NCBI RefSeq assembly: GCF_048544455.1
Contig: NC_133536.1
Location: 199,705,325 to 199,769,324 of the forward strand
Source: Silene latifolia
Lineage: Eukaryota; Streptophyta; Magnoliopsida; Caryophyllales; Caryophyllaceae
Direction: 5' to 3'
DNA: 64,000 bases
Of this stretch, positions 12,002 through 23,702 are shown piece after piece. The stretch's first letter is position 1. Each line of letters begins with the position of its first letter. The notes under the pieces are model-generated. The model was given only the letters and a program-made list of their open reading frames with translations. It had not been told where the DNA came from and did no database searches. The position numbers were made by a program, and so were the translations under genes.

Positions 12002-13559
12002 TGTAACACCCTCGTTTAAGCAAGAGCATTTAGCAAGACATTTCTAGTTAAATAAGGTTGTTACCATCTTGGTTTCTTGAAGCAGTACATATCAAAACTT
12101 CAATATTATAGCAGTCTAAATAAATTATTAAATACTTAGTGAAAATACTTATTACAACTTTCAAAAATGTAATCAAAAATTCAACAGCGAAAATACTCAA
12201 AACTCTAAAAGGACTAAATTAATAAGTGAAATCATCTAGGCAAAAGATATGTCACCGTCTATCCCAGCCAGCAGCCAAGTAGATCCAATCAATCACCTGT
12301 CAAACTCACGGCTCACCATTTGATCGAAAGTATCAAATGGATCACCGCAGGTAGTTTAAAAAAGTTTTAACACACAGAAGCACACATGTTAATAAAAAGG
12401 TCGAGTAGAAATAATCACAACACAAAATACAGATGTGACAACAATGCCAATACTCAAACAACAAGCCACGATTCTCAATCTTTACAACGAACAATGGACC
12501 TCAAATCACACGGCAAACATGTTCGTACTCATGAATGATAGAAATCCAATCACATAACGAACGTGCTCGTCCATATTCAATATCATGCCTGCTACGGATC
12601 ACACTTCATGGCATGCATGCTACGAATCACAAGTTATGTCTTACCTAGATCTTAAATGTGCACACCCCTTTTGTGGCGGGTCCACAAGATGAGACCAGGG
12701 GCATCCGCGGTCAATGGAGTCGGAATTAGTTGCCCATACTGACTCCCTTATCATATCAATACATCAATCTCAATTCCAAATCAATAGGCTCAGTCTCAAT
12801 ATCATAATCAATCAATCTTGTCATACATCATTATCAATAAACAATAACATCGATCATAAAGTTGAGTAGAGATTATCCCAACCTTAGCAAATCCGCGCAA
12901 AAGCAAGCGAATCAGAAACATTCATCTACGAACTCATCTCCTACATCGCATAGTTCATAGAATTACCACAATACTCCAACCAATGGCTTATTCAATAAAA
13001 AATCCCCAAATTACTAAATCCTAGGGTAAAATCTCGAATGTAAATTGATAAGATAAAATTACCGGTTAAAATTGCAATAGACTCAGTAGTAAAATAATCA
13101 AGAACTTATCACCGACATGAATTAAGATTGAATTGTGGAAGAAACCCTAGCCTTTGAATGAACAATCAATCACTTTAATCTCTCTCAGAGGGTTTTAGGA
13201 TAAAAGAATACGAGTAAGGAGGGTTTAGATGATAAATTAGGGCTCGAAAACTGATTCGGAATAATTAAAGACGGATTATATATGAACCACTAAGCCCAGG
13301 ATTTAATACAATACAAAAATCGACCAACACGCCTGAACCGCCGGACTCGGTCGAGTTCCAGGAGGCCACTCAACCAAGTGACACTCACTCAGTCGAGTCC
13401 CTATTCCACTCAACCCAAGTGACACAAAACAGACCAGAAAATCCATCTTAAGCCGCGTGTTCGAGTACACTCAGTGCCACTCAATCGAGTAAGTCCCACT
13501 TGACCGAATGCCCATATGCAACTTGACCAAGTAACCAATCTTAAAAATACAAAGTATTA
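12002..13559 (-). repeat. Degenerate chromovirus LTR (family D)
   Basis: In plus coordinates it starts TGTAACACCCTCG, the reverse of an LTR 3' end. It keeps the family landmarks in reverse order: a GATCACCGCAGG segment (about 12340), a TGTGCACA box (12656), degenerate ACTCGACCGAGT-type dyads (13340-13530) and an ATATATAA TATA-like site (about 13275-13283). The outer end (ACAAAGTATTA) is eroded. No internal region is present, so it is probably a solo LTR. Confidence 0.65.
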
Positions 13560-13644
13560 TTGTAAAACCCTCGTTTAACCAAGATTTTTTGGCAAGACAT
13601 TCTTAGTTAAATGGGCCTATTACCATATCGGTTGCCCGAGGCTG
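13560..13644 (-). repeat. Terminal fragment of an LTR, interrupted at 13645
   Basis: TGTAAAACCCTCGTTTAACC and the following 80 bp repeat the 12002-12090 end of the neighbouring LTR. The fragment stops where the plus-strand chromovirus LTR begins, suggesting that the chromovirus inserted into it. Confidence 0.5.
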
Positions 13645-14905
13645 TGTAATACCACATGTTTCTGATCATGGGTAACTCGGTCGAGTAGGGCTTACTCGGC
13701 CGAGTTGGTTGTCGGGTGTGTTATGGTTGGGTTCTGGAACGTTAGAACTCGATTGAGTATGTTGGTACTCGGTCTAATTGAGCTTACTCATTCTAGTATG
13801 TTCTATACTCGGTCAAGTTACCGGTATGACGAGTTTTTTTCCGCGATTTTGATTATAATGATTAGGGAATTATATAAAGACGTCTTATTTGTTCTTAATC
13901 ATTTTTTAATCATTATTTTAAAACCTAAACTACGTACAACTTCTCTAATCATTCTAATCATTGCTAAAGCCGAATTTAGGAGGTTTTTACATCGTTTATA
14001 GTGTTATTGTTGTTAAACTCTAATTAAATTTATTGGGAGTTTAGGGTAGATTTTGATTGTAAGATGTATGTATAGGTGACGAGTTCGTAGAGGAGCCTTT
14101 TTGATATGTTGTTTGGGTTGTTTGGATTGCAAATAAGGTAGGGTTTCCTACTCAGTTGGCTGTATAATTTCATTTATTGTTTATGATTGATTGTTGACAT
14201 GTGATCGTTGTTGGACTTGATGGAGATTGGTTGGTTGGTGTTATTGGTTGGATGATTGTTGTGGAACTATGTCGGGAGATGGTTTCATACCCATGTTCGC
14301 CCCTTGTGACTCACGTCATAAGGGGGATGTGCACATTAAGAAGCTGGGATCACTCGTTACGATGAGCGGGGATTTGGTAGGCAAGGCCGCGGTCCCCCAC
14401 TGGCGGTGTGGGTTACCTGTTGTGATGGGTAACCTGAAAGGGCTACACACTTTAGTGTGTAGTCAGTGATTGATGATTGTTGGGGTTGGAGATCGGCTGT
14501 TGTATTGTTATATTGTTTACACTGCGTATATTGATTTGGTTATACAGTTGACTGACCCCGTTTTATGTTTTCAAAACTGTGGTGATCCATTCAGGGATGG
14601 TGAGCAGTTAACTTAGAAGGTGATGATTGTTGATGATTGATGGGATAGCTCGCGGGGCATATATGGGCGTTGTCATCACCGGGTCGTCATGTTGTTTTAG
14701 CCGACATTAGATCACCTTATGACTTTAGTTTCAGCTGTTCTTTTGGAGTTGTTTTTGAGACTTGTAAACTTTATCACACTCTTTTATTTAAATTTGTTTC
14801 GTTATTGCTACTATGATGCGTACTACCTCGGACAACCGAGATGATAGAACCTTTATATGCTAAGGTGGTACTTGGTAAGGCACTTTGGTATATGAGGGTG
14901 TTACA
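13645..14905 (+). repeat. 5' LTR (family C) of nested-host chromovirus
   Basis: It begins TGTAATACCAC and ends GAGGGTGTTACA, followed by a decayed primer site. It carries ACTCGGTCGAGTA/ACTCGGCCGAGT dyads at 13676-13820, then TATATAAA at 13871, and the GATGTGCACATTAA box at 14326. It belongs to the plus-strand element whose gag starts at 15679. Confidence 0.8.
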
Positions 14906-14908
14906 AAG

Positions 14909-14920
14909 TGGTATAAGAGC
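14909..14920 (+). other. Decayed primer-binding site (tRNA-Met type)
   Basis: TGGTATAAGAGC, one mismatch to TGGTATCAGAGC, three bases after the LTR. Confidence 0.8.
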
Positions 14921-15678
14921 AACGATTTTGGAACCTAAAACCAATGAACAAATGAACATAGGGCGTCTAACAAAATGAACCCGGGTAGAAATTGTTTGGA
15001 GCAACCACAAAGGTTTGGGAGACGTCCTAAGACCGCACTATGGCCCTTACAAGTTTAAACCGGTCACGACGGGGTGTGTCGTGGGATCGGTATATGTTTT
15101 TCGTATTTGTGCTTTATAAAGTAATCTGCATGTTCAGATTGAGACGAGATGGTATGATTTCGCTTATGTGTTGTGAAATAGTTGAAGTAATAAGTATGGC
15201 ATGATTCGTATGGTCATATGTTTGTTTTACTTGTGATAGTAATATGAGAATAGGATGGTTTGTGGTGTTTCGTCACCGTACATGGTTAATTATGTGTTTG
15301 GGGACTTCATGTCAGCATGATTCTGCCGAGTGGGGGAGGTACTCGATCGAGTAAAGGGAACTCGACCAAGTACCGGTCACTCGAATGAGTGTGGGTGTGT
15401 GTGTCGTAGGCAGTAGCTTATGATATATGACCAATCGACCGAGCAAGAGGGGGAACTCGACCGAGTAGGAGAAACTCGACCGAGTATGCTTTATGTGGGA
15501 TTCTGATCAGCTTCTGGAAGTTGAGTACTCGACCGAGTAGTCTATGTACTCGATTGAGTAGCGTCAACTCGACCGAGTACTTTCATGTACTCGGCCGAGT
15601 TCTGATGCGGGCGGCTGTGTTTTTGTTTTGAGCCGTAGGCTATATGCTTAAGTTTATCATTTTTATATCAGCTCAAAA
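14921..15678 (+). other. Chromovirus leader with dyad array
   Basis: Untranslated leader between primer site and gag. 15337-15605 holds about ten ACTCGACCGAGT-type elements (one exact ACTCGATCGAGT plus GACC, GATT and GGCC variants), ending some 75 bp before the gag start codon. There is no ORF. Confidence 0.6.
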
Positions 15679-15896
15679 ATGCCGCCAAAGAGATCTTCTG
15701 CATACCTTAAGGATTCGGAGCTGCTCTAGATGAGTTTTCTTGGTTAATCGAGCAACAAGACGCTCTTAATGAGGCTCTCAAGAATGTGGGAAAGGCGAAG
15801 AAAGTGGTTATTGACGCCACTAAGATGAGTACCACTATCTCTCGCTTTAATCAATCTACCTATGAAGGCAGAGAAGCGCCTCACTTGCTCGATAAC
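15679..15896 (+). pseudogene. Chromovirus gag pseudogene, part 1
   Basis: Starts at the ATG of an MPPK-type gag N-terminus, as in the copy at 62043. It has an in-frame stop soon after the start and a shifted frame; the best open stretch is 15786-15896 (ISRFN, then LLDN). It is cut at LLDN by the element at 15897, and the reading resumes at 23593 with the words WHQDMESF. The gene encodes the capsid-like structural protein of a Tekay/Del Ty3/gypsy element. Confidence 0.8.
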
Positions 15897-17182
15897 TGTA
15901 ACACCCCCATATCCAGAGGAGCCTTAACTAGGCCTTCCTTGGCATATAAGGGCATTACCATCTCGGTTGCCCGAGGACAGTAATAATCAAATGTCGATAA
16001 AAGAACTATTACGTTATATTACAAGTGATTTAAAACCAACAAACATATAAAAGATACAACTCAATGACTATCCACTATTGCTATCAAATCTCGTGAGGAC
16101 TCATCCCTGCCCGGACTCCAGCTATCAACGACATCAACACCTGCTAAGACAGACTGCTCACCATAAGGGATCACGGCAGACACATAAGACAACCAAACAA
16201 CCACACAAGGTCAGTACTGAGATACGACATGGCAAAACCAACGACAACTAGCAATACAACACAACACAATCATTCACACACACAATCACACCCACTCCAA
16301 TCAATCTCTGTCACCGACTGTCCACTGGACCAGCTCTGCCAGTGGGGGACCACAGCCGTTCCCACCTAAGCCCCGCTCATCATACCGAGCGATAACCCTG
16401 TCCCATTAATGTGCACATCCCCTCCCGTGGCGGGTTCCACGGAGGGTGAAACTAGGGCGTGAAGCCACTCCCGCAAGTGACTCTACTCAGCCGAGAACGC
16501 ATCTCGAGAACCAGAGACAAACAATCACAATCAACAACCGCTGCTATACGAATACGACAATACACAACAACCACAATACAACCACAACAACCGACACACT
16601 AGACCATCTACAGAAACTGAGTAGGCGAACCTACCTTTAAGCAACTGCAACCAATCCATGCCAACATACGACATATCCAGCAATCAAGCAATGCCTATAA
16701 CCACAACACAATCATCTATTACTATCAAGCAAACCCTAAATGCAAAGACAAGGATACGGATGATGATGACGACATACCTACAAGGAGAAACCCGGCAAAA
16801 GACCGCTACCCGACTCAAGCTATGCTCTCCTAAGGCACAAGAACCTTCAAAAGGCTTCCATGGAGGTTTTATGGTGAACGGAAGGGAAAGAGGCGACTAA
16901 AGGATTGAAGGAAAGATGCGGAAATGATTTGCGGATTTAACAAAACGCGATTAAAAACCCTCGCTGAAAACCCGATACTCGATCGAGTATCCCACATACT
17001 CGATCGAGTGACACTCTACTCGATCGAGTAACCACGCTACTCGATCGAGTAGCCTCTACTCTATCGAGTACCACACAAAGCTCGCAACCCAAGATAGCTT
17101 TGGCACGCACTTCTAAGGACTATTACCGCTCCCAAGGTCAGTCAACGCTGGTCAAAGGGTCCCTAAAAGGGCGGGTATTACA
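15897..17182 (-). repeat. 3' LTR of the 7.7-kb element
   Basis: TGTAACACCCCC to GTATTACA in plus coordinates. Four exact palindromes plus one variant lie at 16976-17070. Same length as the partner LTR; I count about 30 differences between them, roughly 12 of them packed into one 60-bp patch (see findings). Confidence 0.9.
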
Positions 17183-18500
17183 GTCTTCCCCCCTTAAAAG
17201 AACTTCGTCCCCGAAGTTCAACTCACCTAACTCAAAGCACAAGACACGGGGACACAACGACATCACTACTCTTTCAATACAGGTCACTATTCCCCAGAGA
17301 TACCCTTCCCCTATGTCATCATCATCAACTGTCATTCTATATAGGTCAACTTCATACAAAATATTACTTGAAATACTCAACACACCACGTACTTACTATT
17401 TCACTTAGCAGCAACCAACAACGCGAAACATATCTCATATCAACACGCCGCATGACCATACTACCATGTTACTCAATAACGCGATTCTATTACGACACAT
17501 GGCACCACGACTATCAACTCCCACTTCAACGCATGAATTACTCAACGAACTAAAGTAACCAATTACAACTTCATACAATCAAAGTGACCAAAGTAAAAGA
17601 AAACTTTGTAAATAAAAAACAAAACATTTTGAACGAACAACAACATAATCTCAAAATCAGCCTTTTTATTTTGCGACATTACTCTTCCCCTTTAAAAAGG
17701 AACTTCGTCCCCGAAGTTCACCACCAAAGTACCACACATATTACCTATTACTTGCATCGTAACATAAATCAAAACCTTATATTATTTATTATAGACATTA
17801 CTCACGAATCACATACACATTAAGTTAGAAAACATGCACAAATCACCCGAATGACTAGCTGCCATCGAGAAAACATGTTAAGCATATCCTTTGAATTTGT
17901 ATGTATATAAAATCCGGTGAAACATAAGTTGTGGACAAAATGGATGTAAAACGAATGCAATTAGAATAATCAAAACTCCACTATTCGTTGCAAATACGCC
18001 TTTAAAACCAAGCACGACCTCCAACAATTGAAATGAACGGTCCGAACATGTTACTACTCATTAACAACCATGTTAAACATCAAACATGCAATTATATAAC
18101 AATTAAACAATTTTAATTTCTCAAAAGTTCCTATAACAGTGTTACTCGATCGAGTATGTATTGGTACTCGATCGAGTGCCCGCTACTCGATCGAGTGTCT
18201 TGGCTACTCGATCGAGTAGCCCTGGGATCAGAATGCGTCAATTCTGTCATACCTGCAGCTACTCGACCGAGTGTGGGGTACTCTGTCGAGTACCTACAGG
18301 TCAGATTCATGGAAAACCTGTCATAACCCACATGTATATATACATAATCGTCGCATAACTTGAGTCGGAATGACTTCCCGACTCTCAAAATCTTGCAACA
18401 AAGTCATACTAGTAAATCCGGCCTTATGGCCAAGCATACACATCCGAAAATAAAAGTTCTAACTACTAACAACTACTAACATCCAACACCAACGACCATA
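17183..18500 (-). other. 3' untranslated region of the 7.7-kb element
   Basis: Polypurine tract (minus strand AAGGGGGGAAGAC) and hairpin at 17183-17219. A second hairpin/purine box lies about 500 bp upstream in the element (17690-17719). A dyad array at 18142-18300 has four exact ACTCGATCGAGT and two variants. Short open frames here show no recognisable product. Confidence 0.6.
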
Positions 18501-18523
18501 ACAAGGATAAAGAAATAGGAGTA

Positions 18524-20190
18524 TCACTCCTGCTGCTGCTGCTGCTCCTCCTCCATCACCTCATCACCACCACCATCGCCTCCCGAAGTCCCCGCTCCCG
18601 ATGACCCAATACCTGCATCAACTCCCGCTCCAGCTCCCGGACCTACGTACCATGGGGTCAAACCACCACCAGGGCAAAGGACCGAGGCGTCCCCCAAGTG
18701 ATCGATCCACCCCGTAAGAGTGGAAAACCCCACTATAGTCCCCAACTCCACTCCACCATACCGGATGCGGCCCCTCTGTCCCAATCCCCTGAGTGTACGC
18801 CATCTCGTGCATATTCCTGAGTGTCAAAGTAGATGACACTCTCTCTGCCAAGTAACTCGATCGCGTCTCCGGGGTGTCAAGGTAGGGGTAGCACGGAAAA
18901 GGGTGCTGCTATGGTGGTGCTACAGGCCGTGGTCTAGTCTCAGCGGTCCTCTCCCTCACTCGACGGGGTCCTCTCCCCAACCTGGGCCTCTCCTCTGCTA
19001 CCACCGCGTTCTCCCCCTTCTTCGGCTCGGGCATCACCTGGAGAATCACGTCATCTATGAGGTAGGTCTGCAACTGGCGGGGCACGTCATCATCCTTCTC
19101 CTCCTCGTCGGGGTCAACAGCTGTCACCACCGGCTCTAACGGCTCGGTCGGTGGAAGGTGCTCAGGAGTCGGGATCCCCATCCAACTCATCCCCCACACT
19201 CTCCAGGCTAGGCTACCGTCAGCTAAAGTTCTCAACCATTTCAGGTCGAGATAGTAGTCACGGTCCATTGTAGGCACCGGTGTAGCCAGAGGCACATACT
19301 CTGAAGAAGCCTCAAAGGAGGTTAGCTTTTCATTCTAACCGAGTGGCGATAGCGCCAGCCTTAAAACTGGGAAGTGGCAGTAGCCATCAAAGCAAGGCTA
19401 GCGCAGACTATGGCAGGAGCATTAAAGACCACCTTCCTGGCCCGCTCCGGGTTCAAGTAAGACATCAGGAGCAACACCTCATGATTGTTCAGTTTACTGA
19501 TATCCGGTCTATCATAAAGGAGGTTCGAAAGAGAACGAAGAAAGATCCTCAATGTAACATGCTGAACATCATTAATCAGCATGTTGCTTGAGGTGGGAGC
19601 TGGTTTCCCGGTAAGACAAGGCATTAGGCGGCAGACACCGCACTCAGCAGGAATATTAGTGATAGAATCCTTGGAAGGCTTGGCCAACCCAAGGTGAGAA
19701 GCAAAAAGGTCCATGGTAAGCAAGAAACTTGTGTTCATCAACCGAAACTCAACGGTTTGGGCAACTGGGTCATAACTAAAGGAGCTCATAAACTCCAAAG
19801 TAAGGAAAGGGTAGGAATATTTCCTCAGCCGATACAACCCGTAAAGCCCAAAGTCTCAAATATGTGACGGACATCCGTCTCTATTCCTAAATCCTCCAAA
19901 AGTGTGGTATCCACACACCTCGTTGGCCTCATTTTGCGTTTTTGCAAAACTACAAAACGCTCTCTCTGTTTAAAATCCAAAAACACTACCGAAGGGTACT
20001 CCGGTACCGCGGGTACCACGGGTCCACTCCCTTCCCCAATCTCAGGCTGTGTAACCCTTCCCCGTTTACTCTGACGGGTCCTTACGTTCGGTCTCGGCAT
20101 CTGTTTCAGCATATAACTTAAACAAACTCGTATAGACATGTGAAGCACGTAATTCATACAATTAAACTTTGAATACTCAGCTAGGTACAC
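18524..20190 (-). pseudogene. Athila-ORF1-like protein gene, frameshifted
   Basis: The frames 20190-19825, 19837-19361 and 19295-18909, plus a Gly-rich tail to 18524, can be read in order on the minus strand. The first two join around the motifs LEDLGIETDVRHIFETLGF and YPFLTLEFMSSF. This pattern resembles the ATHILA ORF1 family of plant retrotransposons, whose function is not established to my knowledge. The join needs a one-base shift near 19840, and another break lies near 19300-19360, so the copy is not translatable as one protein. The acidic/basic stretch (DPDEEEKDDD; later RLGRGPRRVRERTAETR) and the Gln-rich end are low-complexity. No zinc knuckle or catalytic motif is seen. Assignment rests on motif memory, not alignment. 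Confidence 0.6.
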
Positions 20191-22291
20191 ACATTCACCA
20201 ACAAGTTCCCAATTTGGTATATAAATTCAGTTTATAGCAACTCATAATCAATGGTTGTGAAAAGTTTATCATGGTAAACACACATACCCAACCAATTCTA
20301 ACATCCTAGCATGATTCAAATGTTACTCTATACACACACCTAATAACATGTGAGGCATTTGTACATGCTCATGGAAAAGTAATTTAGAACATATCATCAT
20401 CAACCTTCAATATTAGAAACAAACAACCCAATTAAACTTGTCAGACTGTCTCTACAGCTGTAACAATTTTGACATATTCACCATCAATTAACATCCCTAC
20501 TATCATATTGAAGTTTATCCCTTACCTAAACATTCATATTCAACACCAAATTTCAAATATAGAAAACGAATTTCCATTTGGGGCACTTTTAAGACGGAGT
20601 TTTAAGGCAACTTTTTAAGGTGAAAATCATCAAAATTCATTCTTCAACATGATATAAACAATGTATAGTACTCAATTCCATCATCTAATCAATGTAAAAC
20701 AATCAAAACAAATTTTTTGATTTCATAACCCTAGAAATTTCGGCTCCTAAATTGCGATTTCTAGTCTATTTTACAGCAATTAATCACCAACAATCAAGGA
20801 AAGAAGGCATGTGAATCATATTACAACAATTAAAAGCAATAATTTGCCCCCTATGAATCGAAAATTTTCAGATTCCACCTTCATTCCAACAAATTTAAAG
20901 CAATAAAAACATGTAAATAGAGGAAAGATCATACCTTGATTAAATAGGGAAAGTAAAAGAACAAAAACTAACAAGTAATTAACCCAAACTAATCACCACC
21001 AACACAAGAGTATGAGAGATTTTGAGGAGTTTTAGAGCTTAGGGTTCGAAATAAGAAGGAAGAATGAGAGGGATTAGAAAGAATAGGGGTTTTAAGAAAC
21101 CCGTAAGTGGCTCTGTACTGTAGCCTACTCGATCGAGTGTCTAGGGTACTCGATCGAGTGCCCTCTACTCGATCGAGTAGGTGCTATTTCGTTGAGTATC
21201 TGCGGAAAATTTCCACATCCCGACGTCATAGCTTCCTAACTAGATCGAGTGAGGTCTACTCGGTCTAGTAAGCACTCGCACTCGGTCAAGTAAGGTTGAG
21301 TACTCGGTCAGAAATACGAGGTAAATTGAAGATTCCTGCAAAAACAATATCGCGTGTCGATTCCAAACTAAGTTCGGATTCGTCACTAGTTATCATGCTC
21401 GTTCACGCATTACCATTATTACTCAAGCATACCATATCGTCTCAACAAATAAGTTTTATGTCAGAATATGCTACAACAAATTACCCAACTCGGTTTACCT
21501 GCTACCGAGTCATTCAAAAGCATAATCACGTCCTCATACCATACTTAAACTTACCTTACCACATTACTACCAAACTCGTGTTCACATCAACATGAAATAT
21601 ATAATTAACGATAATTCATCCTTTCATATGTCATATAAATGCTTACTCTACATAGCAAATTAAGGCCTATCATATTCCAAATTCAATCATAAGCAAATCA
21701 TTCTACATAAATCGATCGTCACGCAGCGGAAAATTTCAACCAATAAACAAGGCATATACGCATTACTAGATGCTATTTCTCATATTATAATTCAACAATT
21801 CTATAACTATCATCATTGTAATTACGGTAGGGTTTATAAACTCGTACATAATTACCGTTATTAACAACCTGAAGCAAACACTAACATGATCACCTTCATA
21901 TTACGGCATACACTTTCACATTTTCACGCATTTCTATCAAATAAACTCTTGTCACGTTTCTCCTAATCATCGTGCAAGCTCATTAATCATGCCAAAAACT
22001 TCACTATACACCATCCCAAACGCAACTAATATACCCATCTCTACGTTAGCATAGACTCAACCACAAATAACTCCGACACAACTAACATACACATCACATA
22101 TACACACACGGACTCCACCTTCCCATACCCTGTGACTGGCTTAAGTATCATGGGGCCAAGATTTTGAAATGAGGGCGCCTACTCACCCAAAATCTATCAT
22201 CAGCTGGGGCTCCCATTATACATACACCAGGTTCATTTTATTAGACTCACTATGTTCATTAAGTTCATTTGTTACAGGTTCCAAAATCGTC
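20191..22291 (-). other. Leader of the 7.7-kb element
   Basis: AT-rich untranslated region between primer site and ORF1-like gene. A dyad array at 21124-21305 has three exact ACTCGATCGAGT and several decayed variants. There is no gene. Confidence 0.6.
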
Positions 22292-22303
22292 GCTCTGATA
22301 CCA
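22292..22303 (-). other. Primer-binding site, initiator tRNA-Met
   Basis: Reverse complement reads TGGTATCAGAGC, three bases inside the LTR at 22307. Confidence 0.92.
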
Positions 22304-22306
22304 CTT

Positions 22307-23592
22307 TGTAACACCCCCATATCCAAAGGAGCCTTAACTAGGCCTTCCTTAGCATATAAGGGCATTACCATCTCGGTTGCCCGAGGACAGTAATAATCAA
22401 ATGTCGATAAAAGAACTATTACGTTATATTACAAGTGATTTAAAACCAACAAACATATAAAAGATACAACTCAATGACTATCCATTATTGCTATCAAATC
22501 TCGTGAGGACTCATCCCTGCCCGGACTCCAGCTATCAACGACATCAACACCTACTAAGACAGACTGCTCACCATAAGGGATCACGGCAGACACATAAGAC
22601 AACCAAACAACCACACAAGGTCAGTACTGAGATACGACATGGCAAAACCAACGACATCTAGCAATACAACACAACACAATCAGTCACACACACAATCACA
22701 CCCACTCTAATCAATCTCCGTCATCGATCGTCCCTTTGGACCAGCCACGCCAGGGGGGATCGCAGCCGTTCCCACCTAAGCCCCGCTCATCATACCGAGC
22801 GATAACCCTGTCCCATTAATGTGCACATCCCCTCCCGTGGCGGGTTCCACGGAGGGCGAAACTAGGGCGTGAAGCCACTCCCGCAAGTGACTCCACTCAG
22901 CCGAGAACGCATCTCGAGAACCAAAGACAAACAATCACAATCAACAATCGCTGCTATACGAATACGACAATACACAAAAACCACAATACAACCACAACAA
23001 CCGACACACTAGACCATCTACATAAACTGAGTAGGCGAACCTACCTTTAAGCAACTGCAACCAATCCATGCCAACATACGATATATCCAGCAATCAAGCA
23101 ATGCCTATAACCACAACACAATCATCTATTACTATCAAGCAAACCCTAAATGCAAAGACAAGGATACGGATGATGATGACGACATACCTACAAGGAGAAA
23201 CCCGGCAAAAGACCGCTACCCGACTCAAGCTACGCTCTCCTAAGGCACAAGAACCTTCAAAAGGCTTCCATGGAGGTTTTATGGTGAATGGAAGGGAAAG
23301 AGGCGACTAAAGGATTGAAGGAAAGATGCGGAAATGATTTGTGGATTTAACAAAACGCGATTAAAAACCCTCGCTGAAAACCCGATACTCGATCGAGTAT
23401 CCCACATACTCGATCGAGTGACACCCTACTCGATCGAGTAACCACGCTACTCGATCGAGTAGCCTCTACTCTATCGAGTACCACACAAAGCTCGCAACCC
23501 AAGATAGCTTTGGCACGCACTTCTAAGGACTATTACCGCTCCCAAGGTCAGTCAAAGCTGGTCAAAGGGTCCCTAAAAGGGCGGGTATTACA
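22307..23592 (-). repeat. 5' LTR of the 7.7-kb element
   Basis: 1286 bp with the same boundaries as its partner. Palindrome array at 23388-23480. It contains a divergent 60-bp patch at about 22710-22765 relative to both the partner LTR and the solo LTR at 4271-5577. Confidence 0.9.
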
Positions 23593-23702
23593 ATAACTGG
23601 CATCAAGATATGGAGAGTTTTCTTGAGGTGGTGAACTGTCAGGAAGAGATGAAGGTAGAACAAGCTGCGTTCTACCTAAGGGATGAGACTGGAGCATGGT
23701 AG
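23593..23702 (+). pseudogene. Chromovirus gag pseudogene, part 2
   Basis: Short stretch continuing gag (WHQDMESFLEV, then MKVEQAAFYLRDETGAW), trapped between two insertions. The last five bases, GGTAG, are the duplication of the copia insertion and recur at 32564-32568. Confidence 0.85.

Larger units (their letters stand above)
15897..23592 (-). mobile_element. Non-autonomous LTR retrotransposon (7.7 kb) nested in gag
   Basis: Two 1286-bp LTRs of family A (15897-17182 and 22307-23592) flank an internal region with a tRNA-Met primer site and a polypurine tract, in minus orientation. The duplication ATAAC flanks it (15892-15896 and 23593-23597), so boundaries are exact. The inside carries an Athila-ORF1-like gene instead of a complete gag-pol, and no protease, RT or integrase is visible. 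It must therefore rely on proteins from other elements; the LTR family points to chromoviruses. Confidence 0.9.

Noticed and set aside
23068-23310. 80-codon ORF repeated at 16658-16900
   Set aside because: Lies in the two LTRs of one element, antisense to element transcription; identity comes from LTR duplication.
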